NCBI GenBank assembly: GCA_947462335.1
Contig: OX381716.1
Location: 6,644,861 to 6,708,860 of the forward strand
Direction of reading: 5' to 3'
Origin: Harmothoe impar
Lineage: Eukaryota; Annelida; Polychaeta; Phyllodocida; Polynoidae
DNA length: 64,000 bases
A program made the position numbers and the translations under genes. The notes below the pieces were generated by a model that worked only from the letters and a program-made list of their open reading frames with translations, was not told the DNA's origin and made no database searches. Below, piece by piece: positions 54,280 through 64,000 of this stretch (its first letter is position 1; each line of letters begins with the position of its first letter).

Positions 54280-54860
54280 CCTTGAGCCCCACCCTATTCC
54301 AGAGAGGGTATCAAAAATCGCATGTACGCGTATATGGGCTTATAGCTGGTGAATAGATAGATAAGGCGGGGCACCTGTGTATACTAAGACTCCAGGGGGC
54401 GTTTTAACGACAGGTGTGACGCGCCAGCCCGTGGAGGGATCTTTTTTGTTTTTCACTTAGAGAGCGTATACAAAGCCTACAGGGGGTGATTAACGCCAGG
54501 TGTGACGCGCCAGCCAGTGGCCGGATCACCTCATCTTCTAAGCTTTTGTTTTCACCTAGAGAGGGGATCGAGAGTGTATACAAAAAACTACAGGGGTGTT
54601 TAACGCGGCCAGCTGCCTACATGCTATAGTCTAAGCCTGTTTTCAGCTAGAGAGGGATCTACATCACCTAAGCCCTTTCCACCCTTAAATCGATCTGATA
54701 ATTACCATAGAGAAGAGTAATGCGCGTTACATGTATATGGGCTTATAGCTGAGTAAGAGCTTAAGATGCTAGTCAACTGTGTATGCAAAAAAACAAACTA
54801 CAGGGGGTGTCTAAAGTCGATTGTCATGCGCCAGCGGGCGGACAGAAGTCTGCCACTCTA
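54280..54860 (+). repeat. Degenerate tandem units of about 110-200 bp
   Basis: The phrase 'acagggggtgnttaacg' or close variants recurs near 54391, 54479, 54591 and 54795, three times with 'gcgccagc' 15-25 bp later, and 'tatatgggcttatagctg' occurs at 54332 and 54733. About four diverged copies. Confidence 0.7.
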
Positions 54861-55145
54861 GCTGTGACTACAAGCGCGTGCGTGTGGTAGACAGCTTAAA
54901 TCAAACACGAGTTAAGCTCCTTATAGCTTCCTACTGTCTGCGGATTCGAGTCTTTTGTTTTTTCATGTATTTCCTCGGAGGGTCGAACAGGATTAAAGAT
55001 GTAACGAACCCGCGCCTACACAGGTAGACAGCCGGTCGCCTTCCTAGTGAGAGTTTTCCTCCTGAGTTAAGAAGCTTATCTCGGAGCCTAGTACATAAGC
55101 GAGAGTGAAACATGAGTCCCACACACTTCTTCAACCACCTTCAGC

Positions 55146-56525
55146 ATGGCGTCATCAGGAATCACTCTACGTTCTACCGAATGTGAGCAATCCCAACACT
55201 ACTACAGAGCCGCGACAACACCACATGAGGAGACGTCCATGTTTACTGATGAGTCAACAAGTAGCAAGGTGGAGGTTAGTTTTTATCAAGATTCGTACGG
55301 GTGGCTGGAAAGTGTGAGGGCTACTTCTGCAGCTAATGCTGCTGCTCGTGCAAAAGTTGGTTTTTATCAAGATTCGTACGGGTGGCTGGAAAGTGTGAGG
55401 GCTACTTCTGCAGCTAATGCTGCTGCTCGTGCAAAACGTGAAGCTCGTATCGCTGTTCGTGCTACACATGCAGCATACGAAGTTGCCCATGCTGCTAACA
55501 ACGTTGCTGTTACTCTCGCCGCTGCTGCTCGTGCTGCTAAGCTTTTTGCTACTGTTTCCGCTCTTGCTACCGATGCTGCTGCTACTGATGCTGCAACGCC
55601 TGCTAAAAGTGCCGCTGTTGCGGCTGCTGCTAGGGCTAATGCTATTAATGCTTGTACAGCTGCTAAACAAATAGCCTGTTTTGCTTCTGCTAGTCGCAGT
55701 GTCGCTGTTACGGCTATAGCTGATGCCCATGATGCTAAGTTACGGGCTTTTGCTTTTGCTGAAGCTGCTGTTGATGCTCAAGATGTTGCTGCTGCTGCTG
55801 CTACTGCTGCTGATGAGGCTGCTGCTGCCGCTGCTGCTGCTGCTGAAGATGCTGCTGCTGCTGCGGCTGATGCTCTAGACACCTATGACGCTGCTGCTCT
55901 AGACACCTATGACGCTGCTGCTGCTGAAGATACTGCTGCCGCTGCTGCTACTGCTGCTACCGCTGCTCTAGACACCTATGACGCGGCTGCTGCTGCTTTT
56001 GCTGAAGATACTGTTGATGCTGCTGCTGCTACTGCTGCTGCCGCTGCTGCTACTGCTGCTGCCACTGCTCTAGACACCTATGACGCGGCTGCTGCTGCTT
56101 TTGCTGAAGATACTGTTGATGCTGCTGCTGCTACTGCTGCTGCCGCTGCTGCTACTGCTGCTGCCACTGCTCTAGACACCTATGACGCTCCTGCTACTCC
56201 TGCTCTAGACACCTATGATGCTGCTGCTGCTGCTGCTGCCACTGCTCTAGACACCTATGACGCTCCTGCTACTCCTGCTCTAGACACCTATGATGCTGCT
56301 GCTGCTGCTGCTGCCACTGCTCTAGACACCTATGACACTCCTGCTACTCCTGCTCTAGACACCTATGATGCTGCTGCTGCTGCTGCTGCTGCTGAAGATG
56401 CTGCTGCTGCTGCTGCACTAGTCATCTATGACGTGGCTACTGCTCTAGACACTTATGACGCGGCTGCTGCTGCTGCTGCTGCTGAAGATGCTGCTGCTGC
56501 TGCTGCTCTAGACACCTATGACTGA
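55146..56525 (+). CDS. Alanine-rich repeat protein, unknown
   Basis: 459 codons from ATG 55146 (cagcATGG). The first ~40 residues are ordinary; a 27-residue unit (FYQDSYGWLESVRATSAANA...) is duplicated in tandem (81-bp period in DNA). From ~90 on, alanine dominates with spaced Asp, Thr and Lys. The last ~270 residues alternate poly-Ala with the phrase ALDTYDA about a dozen times. Nearly all Ala codons are GCT, so the tail is also a GCT-repeat tract, open in other frames as Leu- or Ser-runs. It would be almost wholly helical, in the manner of Ala-rich antifreeze or LEA-like proteins by composition only. Its place just inside the right terminal array would suit expression. It could be a chance frame in repeat DNA. 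Confidence 0.5.
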   Translation: MASSGITLRSTECEQSQHYYRAATTPHEETSMFTDESTSSKVEVSFYQDSYGWLESVRATSAANAAARAKVGFYQDSYGWLESVRATSAANAAARAKREARIAVRATHAAYEVAHAANNVAVTLAAAARAAKLFATVSALATDAAATDAATPAKSAAVAAAARANAINACTAAKQIACFASASRSVAVTAIADAHDAKLRAFAFAEAAVDAQDVAAAAATAADEAAAAAAAAAEDAAAAAADALDTYDAAALDTYDAAAAEDTAAAAATAATAALDTYDAAAAAFAEDTVDAAAATAAAAAATAAATALDTYDAAAAAFAEDTVDAAAATAAAAAATAAATALDTYDAPATPALDTYDAAAAAAATALDTYDAPATPALDTYDAAAAAAATALDTYDTPATPALDTYDAAAAAAAAEDAAAAAALVIYDVATALDTYDAAAAAAAAEDAAAAAALDTYD

Positions 56526-56599
56526 AAACATAGTAGGCGTTATTTACAAACACTGCTGTTACCTATGCCTAAACTTAGTAGGTCTTATTTACAAACAAG

Positions 56600-57071
56600 A
56601 GAGCCACGTGGTGTTGTTTACAAACAAAGAGAGCCACGTGGTGTTGTTTACAAACAAAGATAGTCACGTGATGTTGTTGTGGTCTATCATGTCAATGAAG
56701 GGGTCACGTGATCAAGGGGGCGTGGTCTATTATGCAAATGAGGGGGTCGCGTGACCAAATGGCGACCTCTGATTGGCTGGTGATCAAGAGGGCGTGGCTT
56801 ATTATGCAAATGAAAGGGTCACGTGATCAAGGGGGTGTGGCCTATTATGCAAATGAGGGGGTCACGTGACCAAATGGAAGCCTCTGATTGGCTGGTGATC
56901 AAGGGGGCGTGGCCTATTACGTAATTATGCAAATGAGGGGGCGTGGCCTATTACGTAATTATGCAAATGAGGGGGTCACGTGACCAAATGGAGGCCTCTG
57001 ATTGGCTGCATGTCGATTGAGTAATAAACAGTAGTTAACTATAGTCCCGTTCCGATACATACTATACTACT
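56600..57071 (-). promoter_or_regulatory. Right terminal repeat: mirrored motif array
   Basis: Reverse-complement arrangement of the left array: five ATGCAAAT octamers, seven CACGTG boxes, three ATTGG (CCAAT) boxes, GGGGGCGTGG boxes and two TTACGTAA sites. At its inner side a unit containing TTGTTTACAAACAAA (palindromic forkhead-like) and CACGTGG is repeated two to three times (56590-56670). Confidence 0.85.
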
Positions 57072-57077
57072 AATGGG
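57072..57077. other. Target-site duplication, right copy
   Basis: AATGGG, matching 47324-47329. Confidence 0.9.
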
Positions 57078-57508
57078 TCTAGAAACTCTTTATCTAGGAA
57101 TTCCACTAGACATTTAGAAAGTCTAGGAACTCTTCACTATATCAATCTTCATCCAAGTCAATTCATTGCTGCCCTTTTAATTATTAATGAAATCAGTTTC
57201 CATTACAACAGAAGGAATTCCTTTGTTGTCATTTATAACCTCTATGTCATCAAGTAAACAAATTTCCTTACTAACTTTGAAATAAATCCCGCCTCCAAAT
57301 GCCTAATGCGTTTCCGAACCCAACCCTGCATAAATATTAAATCCAGTATCTTCTCAAACAAGTGAGGGCTAGCAAACAGATGCAATCTGTTTGCGCCCTT
57401 ACTTGTAATGTTAAATGAAAAACTACTCCAATAGTTCCTGAAATATGCTAGCCACAATGGGGACACCTTTGGGTAAAGGTGCATCTTATAATGATTGAAA
57501 TCCATTTA
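57078..57508. other. Host spacer between two insertions
   Basis: Continues the 'ctagaaactc' tract found left of copy 1, then AT-rich DNA. A minus-strand frame at 57242-57505 (87 codons, with YFRNYWSSFSF and FASPHLFEKIL) has a protein-like composition and might be a remnant of a gene or element, but nothing was recognised. Confidence 0.5.
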
Positions 57509-58040
57509 AGTAGTATAGTATGTATCGGAACGGGACTATAGTTAACTACTGTTTATTACTCAATCGACCTGCAGCCAATCAGAGGCCTCCATTTGGTCAC
57601 GTGACCCCCTCATTTGCATAATTACGTAATAGGCCACGCCCCCTCATTTGCATAATTACGTAATAGGCCACGCCCCCTTGATCACCAGCCAATCAGGGGC
57701 CACCATTTGGTCACGTGACCCCCTCATTTGCATAATAGGCCACGCCCCCTTGATCACGTGACCCCCTCATTTGCATAGTAGACTACGCCCCTTTGATCAC
57801 CAGCCAATCAGTGGCTTCCATTTGGTCACGTGACTCCCTCATTTGCATAATAATGGGTCACGTGACCCCCTCATTTGCATAATAGGACCACACCCCTTTG
57901 GTCACGTGACCGGAAGCGCTCTTTATTTGGAAAATAGGCCACACCCCCTTGGTCACGTGACCTGACCCCCTCCCTCATTTGCATAATATAGACAATAGAC
58001 AGACTACGCTCCCTTTTTGGTCACATGACTTGGACTAGCT
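57509..58040 (+). promoter_or_regulatory. Left terminal motif array of copy 2
   Basis: The same order of CCAATCAG, GTCACGTGAC, ATTTGCAT, TTACGTAA and CCACGCCC motifs as at 47330-47850, with few changes in the motifs themselves. Confidence 0.85.
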
Positions 58041-58229
58041 AATGGGAGGCTTCTATAAGGGGGGAGGGGAGGGGAGGGGGGAGGGGGGCACTTTAAGATG
58101 CATGGGGAGGGGAGGGGGGGGAGGGGGGCACTATTTATGGGGTGGGCGGGCACTTGGGGGGGAGGGGGGGCCTTTGGGGTCTGCTCGGGAGAAAAAAAAA
58201 AAAATTATCTGATCTCTAGGGAATCGCTT

Positions 58230-58261
58230 CCTCCCTACCCCCCTTTAGGGGGGTAGGGAGG
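58230..58261 (+). other. Hairpin, perfect 14-bp stem (copy 2)
   Basis: Counterpart of 48068-48099; the arm ggggggtagggagg pairs without mismatch around TTTA. Confidence 0.9.
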
Positions 58262-59063
58262 AGGCGAGTCGGAGGTGACTGTAGAGGAGTTTTTCGGTGA
58301 CTTGATGACTTTCAAACGACTGTACTGATAGTTGATGAATTTGACTTTTTGACTTGAATATTTCTTGCGACTTTGCGAAAGCGACTTTGCGGCTCGTAGC
58401 CCCTTAAATAAAGAGGTGACTTTGTAACCTCAGGGGGGAGATCCTTCTACACCACCACAGAAAAAGATCTCGGTTGATTGACTGAACGCGGCGGGTATGA
58501 GTCATCATGGGGCCCTTGACGGGTGGGTCCTCCCCATGCAGCCGTATGTCGAATTTAAGAAATGCCCGTGTCACACGTCACTAAGGGAGAAAACGTTTTT
58601 TGAAAATATTTAGAACCCGAATTTGAGCATTCTGGTACATTTTTAAGGACCCAGACACCGCAAAGCCGGGTACCATCCAAGAAAAAAAAAAAAATAAAAT
58701 TTGGCGAAATGCTTAGGTTTGAAATGGTACTTTTTCTGATGCACTCTTCGAACATTTTTTTTTCCTCATGTCACTATGGTCCATGTCACATGTCGGACTC
58801 AAGAAATGCCCCATGGCCCATGTCACTTAGATGTCCGTGTCCGTGTCGTCGTATCGATTTTTAAGAAAATGACCATGTCACCATATCGAATTTAGGGGTC
58901 TAGTGACATCAGCATGTCCGGCTATCCTCCACAAATTTAGCTCTAAAATGTTTACTTTTTTTTGGGCCGATTTTTCATCATTTAAAAAAAACAATAGGCT
59001 GTTGAAATGTTTGCTGTTGTAAATAGAAACAAAAACAAAACAAAGCGCATGGTAAGATTATGT

Positions 59064-59130
59064 CACATTGCAGTCGCGGGTCCGCTCGTGGCTTATCCAG
59101 CCTCTTCGTGGATCCGCGACTGTCAATGTG
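59064..59130 (+). other. Long hairpin (copy 2)
   Basis: CACATTG..AGTCGCGG and CCGCGACT..CAATGTG pair around a ~30-nt inner region with a weak GTGGCT/AGCCTC stem. Counterpart of 49257-49324. Confidence 0.7.
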
Positions 59131-60034
59131 ATCATATACTAATCACCCGGCGTTTACGGTATTATATACTAAGGTATGAGACGGGTCCTACAGAAAAGGT
59201 GTCTAAAAAGCGCTGCGACCTGATTGAAATGACGTCAGCGGCGTCTGCTCGTCAGTGCCCGGCTGTAGCCCGTAGGACATGTCATTCTGCTTTTCTGGAT
59301 GTTTTGAAATATTTTGATTTAACTGATAATACCTGATAACAAGCCTCTGAAGCAGTTTTTGATCGAGTACGTCTTCTCTACGTTTCCATCGATTAGCTGC
59401 TTCAGCAAAAAAAATCGCGCGCGCGGTCTAGTCTAGATGACGGAGTCGCTAAAGCTCTGTTTAGAGAGTGGAACTTGACCTTGACTATAGACTCAGTACT
59501 AACTGAACGCCCCGCTATGTCACTCCTCACGTGGGTATATGTACAAGCTCGGGTTCTTCACTTTACGGCTTGACTAAAACTGAGACGCGTCCATGATAAA
59601 CTCTAGCCTTTTTTTCCTTTTCTAGGATCGAGAGAGAGATTTTAAATGGGGCGGTTATCTAAATAGCGTGGAACTAAAATCAGGCTGCGGCAGATAGTAT
59701 CTCTGCGCACCTCAAGACTCAACGTAACTTTCACTCTCCAGCAGAAGTTTAGTTGTCACTAATGATGGGCGGCGACCGTCGTGCACCGGCGGATATTGGA
59801 GAGTGTTGGAGAGCTGAACCTTACAGACATATAAATCAATCGCTCTGGTGGAAATATCTCGCCATAGATTGGAACCAAATACTTATCTAATGGAATCGTT
59901 ATCAGTTTTCAGTTTTCTTGCCGTACAAAATTTATATCCAACTCTTCACGTGGTGATAGCTGAAGGTCGCTCGTCGTAGTTACGTGTGACCGGAACACCC
60001 TTTTTGGTTTTGGCGCGGGTTGACATCAGATTTG

Positions 60035-60246
60035 TACCGTACTGTCGCGATTAAGGGCTCTGAGGGAGCGCTTTTCAATTCGGTGAAGTTCTTACTCAGG
60101 AGCTATATACAAGCCAGGCGCTGGCGCTTATTCAAAGTCGCGATTTTAGTGCTTGAGAAAAAACATTTGGAGGCTCTTATACTCCGGCGCTTATACAAGA
60201 CCGGCGAGCTTTTCAACACTAGTTGCTTTATCGCGACCGTACGGTA
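60035..60246. mobile_element. TA-flanked MITE, copy 3, nested in the second large element
   Basis: 212 bp, near-identical to 50250-50461 and in the same position of the host element. Confidence 0.85.
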
Positions 60247-60386
60247 TGACTTCGGTGTCACAAGGTCCCAAACTCCAAATAAGGAAGTGAAACGACGTCG
60301 TCTGTCTACCTCGTGCGCGTCATAGCGTCGTCGAAAATAGTGTGACGTCAGCATCTCTCAGGCGGCTAGGAAGTCAGTTCGACAAA

Positions 60387-60773
60387 ATGGCTCACGGAGT
60401 GAACTTCGTGGCCGTTTCTCGATCTATGATCGATGCGGCCGTGGAGAAGGAATTCGTAGCCGTGCTACAGAGAGAGGAGGCGGAGAGACAGAACTTCGTG
60501 GCCGTTTCTCGATCTATGATCGATGCGGCCGTGGAGAAGCAGTTCGTAGCCTCGCTACAGAGAGAGGAGAGACAGCGGACTGCTGCTGAAGCAGAGGGTG
60601 TGGTGGATGAGCTGATCGCGAACGTCACTGATCAACTCATCCGCCAGTGCGTGGAGCAAGTCAAGCAGCAAGTCTGCATGGAGGAAGGACTACCGCCCGC
60701 CGTGCTGGAGGAGCTGCTGAAGGACTACCACGCGTGTGGGTGGGCGGGTGTGTGTGTGTGTGTGTGTGTGTGA
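60387..60773 (+). CDS. Second copy of the small duplicated-unit protein
   Basis: ATG 60387. The first ~115 codons match the 50602 ORF with substitutions (for example Gln to Leu, Glu to Ala, Arg to Gln). A deletion then joins the frame to the GT repeat, so the last residues become Cys-Val alternation. The normal C terminus is therefore lost in this copy; function unknown as for copy 1. Confidence 0.45.
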   Translation: MAHGVNFVAVSRSMIDAAVEKEFVAVLQREEAERQNFVAVSRSMIDAAVEKQFVASLQREERQRTAAEAEGVVDELIANVTDQLIRQCVEQVKQQVCMEEGLPPAVLEELLKDYHACGWAGVCVCVCV

Positions 60774-61289
60774 ATTTTATACAAATACAATTATTCATTC
60801 CTTTCGGCAAGAAAATTAGCTCAATGTAATCATATGATTTGAACTGCCCTACTTATCAGGGCCTTGACGACATCTGACCGCCCCCCTTTTCAGGATCTAA
60901 ATGGAAATTCACCGCCACCGCTTTTCAGAGTCACGCTGCAGTGGTTATCCAATACATGGCGGAGCGCCATTACCTAATTCTTTTGTATGTGAAAAAAAAA
61001 CAGCACTGATAAGGGGTTTAATTAGACAGATATTGGTTCTACACTATCAAAAAATAACCCCTCAGCGCTTTAATGCTAAAGGTAGCATAGTGCTTTAATG
61101 CGCTACGCCCTTTGTCGATATGCCAGTGTATGCATGCATGCAGCCCTGGTGAGGAACTCTGAGTGCCGCATTCATGGCTTATGACGACAACGGGCACTGC
61201 ACATTAAAGCGCTATGCGACTATTAAAGGGTTAGATCCAGTCTTGCTCCAGTCATCCCGAATGCTATACCCAGGGTTGGTGGTCTGGTC

Positions 61290-62460
61290 CAGACTGCTGT
61301 ACACAGATTGTGGACGGGATGGCGGGTTGCTGCCAGACTATCCCTCTGGTACGATATGCGGCTGGCGCGGCCGAGACTGTCTTATATGATGCTGAGTCGA
61401 ATTATGTATTAGATACCCTACGAGTAACTGAGAGTATGTCAAAATAATCACGGCAAACTGACTGGCGACTTCATAGGATCATAGGGCGGTTATTATTACA
61501 TAACTCAGTAACCTTTGGTTATGTGTTAGATAGAGTACACTTGGACACGGTTATTCCATATACCCACTGCCCCACAGGGTCAAGACGAGGTGATTTAAAT
61601 AATAAGACCCAGACGGGTAAAATAGCCAAAGTCAACAATGACCTGTTTTTTTTAGCCAATATGGACAAAGAGACACGGGGTGCTGTACACAGGTTGTGGA
61701 CGGGCTGGCGGGTCGCTGCCAGACTATCTCCCTGGTCCGATATGCAGCCGGCGTGGCCGAGACTGTCTTATATGATGCTGAGTCTAATTATGTATTAGAT
61801 TCCCTACGAGTAACTGAGAGTGTGTCAAAATAATCACGGCAAACTGACTGGCGACCTCATAGGTCAGTTATTATTACATAACTCAGTAACCTTCGGTTAT
61901 GTGTTAGATAGAGTACGCTTGGACACGGTTATTCCATATACCCGCTGCCCCACAGGGTCAAGACGAGGTGATTAAATAATAAGACCCAGACGGGTAAAAT
62001 AGCCAAGTCAACAATGCCCTGTTTTTTAGCCAATATGGACAAAGAGAAACGGGGTGCTGTACACAGCTTGTGGACGGGGTGGCGGGTCGCTGCCAGACTA
62101 TCCCCCTGGTCCGATATGCAGCCGGCGTGGCCGAGACTGTCTTATATGATGCTGAGTCTAATTATGTATTAGATGTCCTACGAGTAACTGAGAGTGTGTC
62201 AAAATAATCACGGCAAACTGACTGGCGGCCTCATAGGTCAGGTATTATTACATAACTCAGTAACCTTCGGTTATGTGTCAGATAGAGTACACCTGGACAC
62301 GGTTTTTCCATATACCCACTGCCCCACAGGGTCAAGACGAGGTGATTAAGTAATAAGATCCCCAGACGGGGGGTAAAATAGCCAAGGCAACAATGTCCTG
62401 TTTTTAGCCAATATGGACAAAGAGACACAGGGGGTGCTGGGAGTTGGCGACAAGGGGCAA
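61290..62460 (+). repeat. About 380-bp tandem units (copy 2)
   Basis: The gggtaaaata marker recurs at 61615, 61992 and 62371 (spacing 377 and 379 bp). Units carry the same poly-T-AG and 'ccaatatggacaaagag' blocks as 51830-53090. Confidence 0.88.
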
Positions 62461-62918
62461 GACGGGCAAGACTACTTCTCAAAATAATAGACAATGCCAA
62501 TGGCCAAGACCTAGTTCTTAAATTCGACAAGGCCCATTGGTATCTTTTATATTCGACAAGTGACACATGTGCCCCGTCTGTGGTCCTAATATAGATTTTC
62601 TAAAAAAAAAAGTAAATTTTCTGCACCGTGTGACAACGACCAATCAGCTACATAGCAGAGATTTCCCCAACCTATTTTTGGTTATTTTTCTATTCAGTTT
62701 TTGATCAGCGCACTATATTATCGTGGTTTTTTTTAAAAAATTTTTTAATCATAAATAATATGTAGACTTGGAAAAAAAAAGAAAAAAAAGAGAGCTGACA
62801 CGCAAACTCCTACTCACATGTCGCTGTTTTGTCACTAAACCCAAAGACCCACCCACCCCGTAGGAAGGGGAGACGCTTGTGAACGTTCCCTTAGGCCTCT
62901 ATTCTTTATTTATTGTGT

Positions 62919-63070
62919 GGCCCCTAAAGAGGGGCCAACCAACTGACACTGTCAGTTGGTTAGATGCTGCACAACATGGGCGTAATTAATTACGCCTAGT
63001 GTTAAGCAGCATGGATGACTGTGGTTTGACAGACTGACCTCAAAGGGCCCCCGTTGGATGGGGGCCCTTG
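62919..63070 (+). other. Cluster of four hairpins (copy 2)
   Basis: Hairpins 1 and 2 are identical to copy 1. Hairpin 3 has a perfect palindrome GGCGTAATTAATTACGCC with outer gctgc/gcagc arms replacing ctcaaca/tgttgag. Hairpin 4 has a perfect 10-bp stem AAGGGCCCCC/GGGGGCCCTT. Confidence 0.88.
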
Positions 63071-64000
63071 TGGCACAACGAGTCAAAACGAGTTGATCCG
63101 TTTTTCAGATTGCCGACTCGGCGAGAGTTTCTGACTATGTATCTTTTATAAAGCCTTAGATATGGTGTGGTATTTTTCATCTCGCTATAGTTTAGTTGGT
63201 ATTCAAAGAAACTGCCTCATTTCTATCAGAAATACACAATATTGAATTGTTTTTTATATTTTAATATATTCAGAAGCGCACTTTGTTGCCTATATAGCTC
63301 ATTATGCGTTGAAATGTTCGCGAGCATCGTAGGAATGTACAAAACCCCTATTGTGGCGCCATCTGACGAAAGAGCGGGGAACTATACGTGACCTGAACCC
63401 CGCCCTCAGCGCGTTCGTTATTCGCATCTTTGACAGCGACTAAGAGACGCTCAAACTGTCTCTTATTTAGTTTGAACTTATCACAAATTTGTCTTTGATA
63501 GGTCGTAGATTGACTTCTGACTTTTTTTTCTTTTTTAGTTAGAATAAAAAACAAGTGACGCCGACACAGACCTGCGCATTAACGCGCTCCACCGTCTTCA
63601 GAGGGTTGAGTCTATAGTACAGTAGATTCTACTGTGTACTTACACTAACAGTGCTACATATACATACCTGAGTCATAAGTGGGGGGTTTTTGTTGTTTTT
63701 TTTTAGGGGAAAAAAAGTGATCTACTCACCAAACCGCTATTAGTAGGTAACCTGTATGACCCATACCGCAAACATCTGCCTCGTGACTGATAGTGTACCG
63801 GTGGTGAAGTGCTGTTGCAAGAACAATTGAGGCTCTTTATATAGCTGAGAGAGCGAATGGTCTAATCTTGTTTTCACCTTGAGCCCCACCCTATTCCAGA
63901 GAGGGTATCAAAAATCACATGTACACGTATATGGGCTTATAGCTGGTGAATAGATAAGGCGGGGCAACTGTGTATACTAAGACTACAGGGGGCGTTTTAA

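Larger units (their letters stand above)
57509..64000. mobile_element. Second copy of the 9.7-kb element, truncated by the window end
   Basis: Starts AGTAGTATAGTATGTATC like copy 1 and follows it in the same orientation to a point matching about 54.4 kb of copy 1. Identity by eye is roughly 90-97 percent with indels, including the loss of ~170 bp (copy 1 about 48340-48680) and ~350 bp (about 50955-51300). The six bases before it are CATTTA, different from AATGGG, so it is a separate insertion rather than a tandem duplication. Confidence 0.9.

Noticed and set aside
55254..55730. Serine-rich frame antisense to the alanine-rich ORF
   Set aside because: It mirrors the GCT codon run on the other strand and has no start context or conserved feature.
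59007..59336. 109-codon frame in copy 2 of the large element
   Set aside because: The equivalent region of copy 1 (about 49198-49527) is frameshifted by an A-run difference, and it spans a hairpin conserved as structure rather than as protein.

Overview
The window is animal nuclear DNA. The evidence is long AT-rich non-coding tracts, microsatellites, and several eukaryote-only classes of transposable element. The mix of DIRS/Ngaro-type, Gypsy, CR1/L2-type and Academ-like elements suggests a marine invertebrate, but the sequence does not fix the species. I found no convincing host gene, tRNA or rRNA gene; almost everything with coding character belongs to mobile elements.

Layout. 1-3238: old unique DNA. 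3239-9043: a complete tyrosine-recombinase retrotransposon (DIRS order, PAT/Ngaro-type split direct repeats) on the minus strand, with gag, RT-RNase H and recombinase; its two repeat pairs appear identical, so it is very young. 9044-17806: non-coding DNA with a 39-bp minisatellite. 17811-29437: a complete Gypsy LTR retrotransposon with 321-bp LTRs differing at 3 sites, a 4-bp target duplication, a tRNA-His primer site, a gag carrying two in-frame stops, a textbook -1 frameshift signal, an intact pol, and an unusual large third ORF behind what looks like its own promoter. 29560-32744: a decayed DNA element with about 330-bp inverted repeats and an XPG-like (Academ-type) remnant. About 34.44-40.15 kb: a CR1/L2-type LINE whose ORF1 ends in a NADAR (YbiA-like) domain; its ORF2 is broken by a frameshift in a G run. 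40.15-47.3 kb: decayed repeats and two short inverted-repeat elements.

The most unusual system is at 47330-57071. It is a 9,742-bp element with AG...CT termini, inverted terminal repeats and a perfect 6-bp target duplication (AATGGG). These are the hallmarks of Polinton/Maverick insertion, yet no polymerase, integrase, capsid or ATPase gene is visible. Both ends are dense arrays of animal transcription-factor motifs (octamer, E-box, CCAAT, GC/KLF box, TTACGTAA). Inside are a 117-residue duplicated-unit ORF, a 459-residue alanine-rich ORF, tandem ~380-400-bp units, and several hairpins, including a cluster of four within 140 bp. A second, independently inserted copy starts at 57509 in the same orientation and runs off the window.

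How the parts work together: within the DIRS and Gypsy elements the gag and pol products would build particles and copy and integrate the element. The 9.7-kb element appears non-autonomous, with regulatory-array termini that may double as recognition sites for an enzyme supplied elsewhere.
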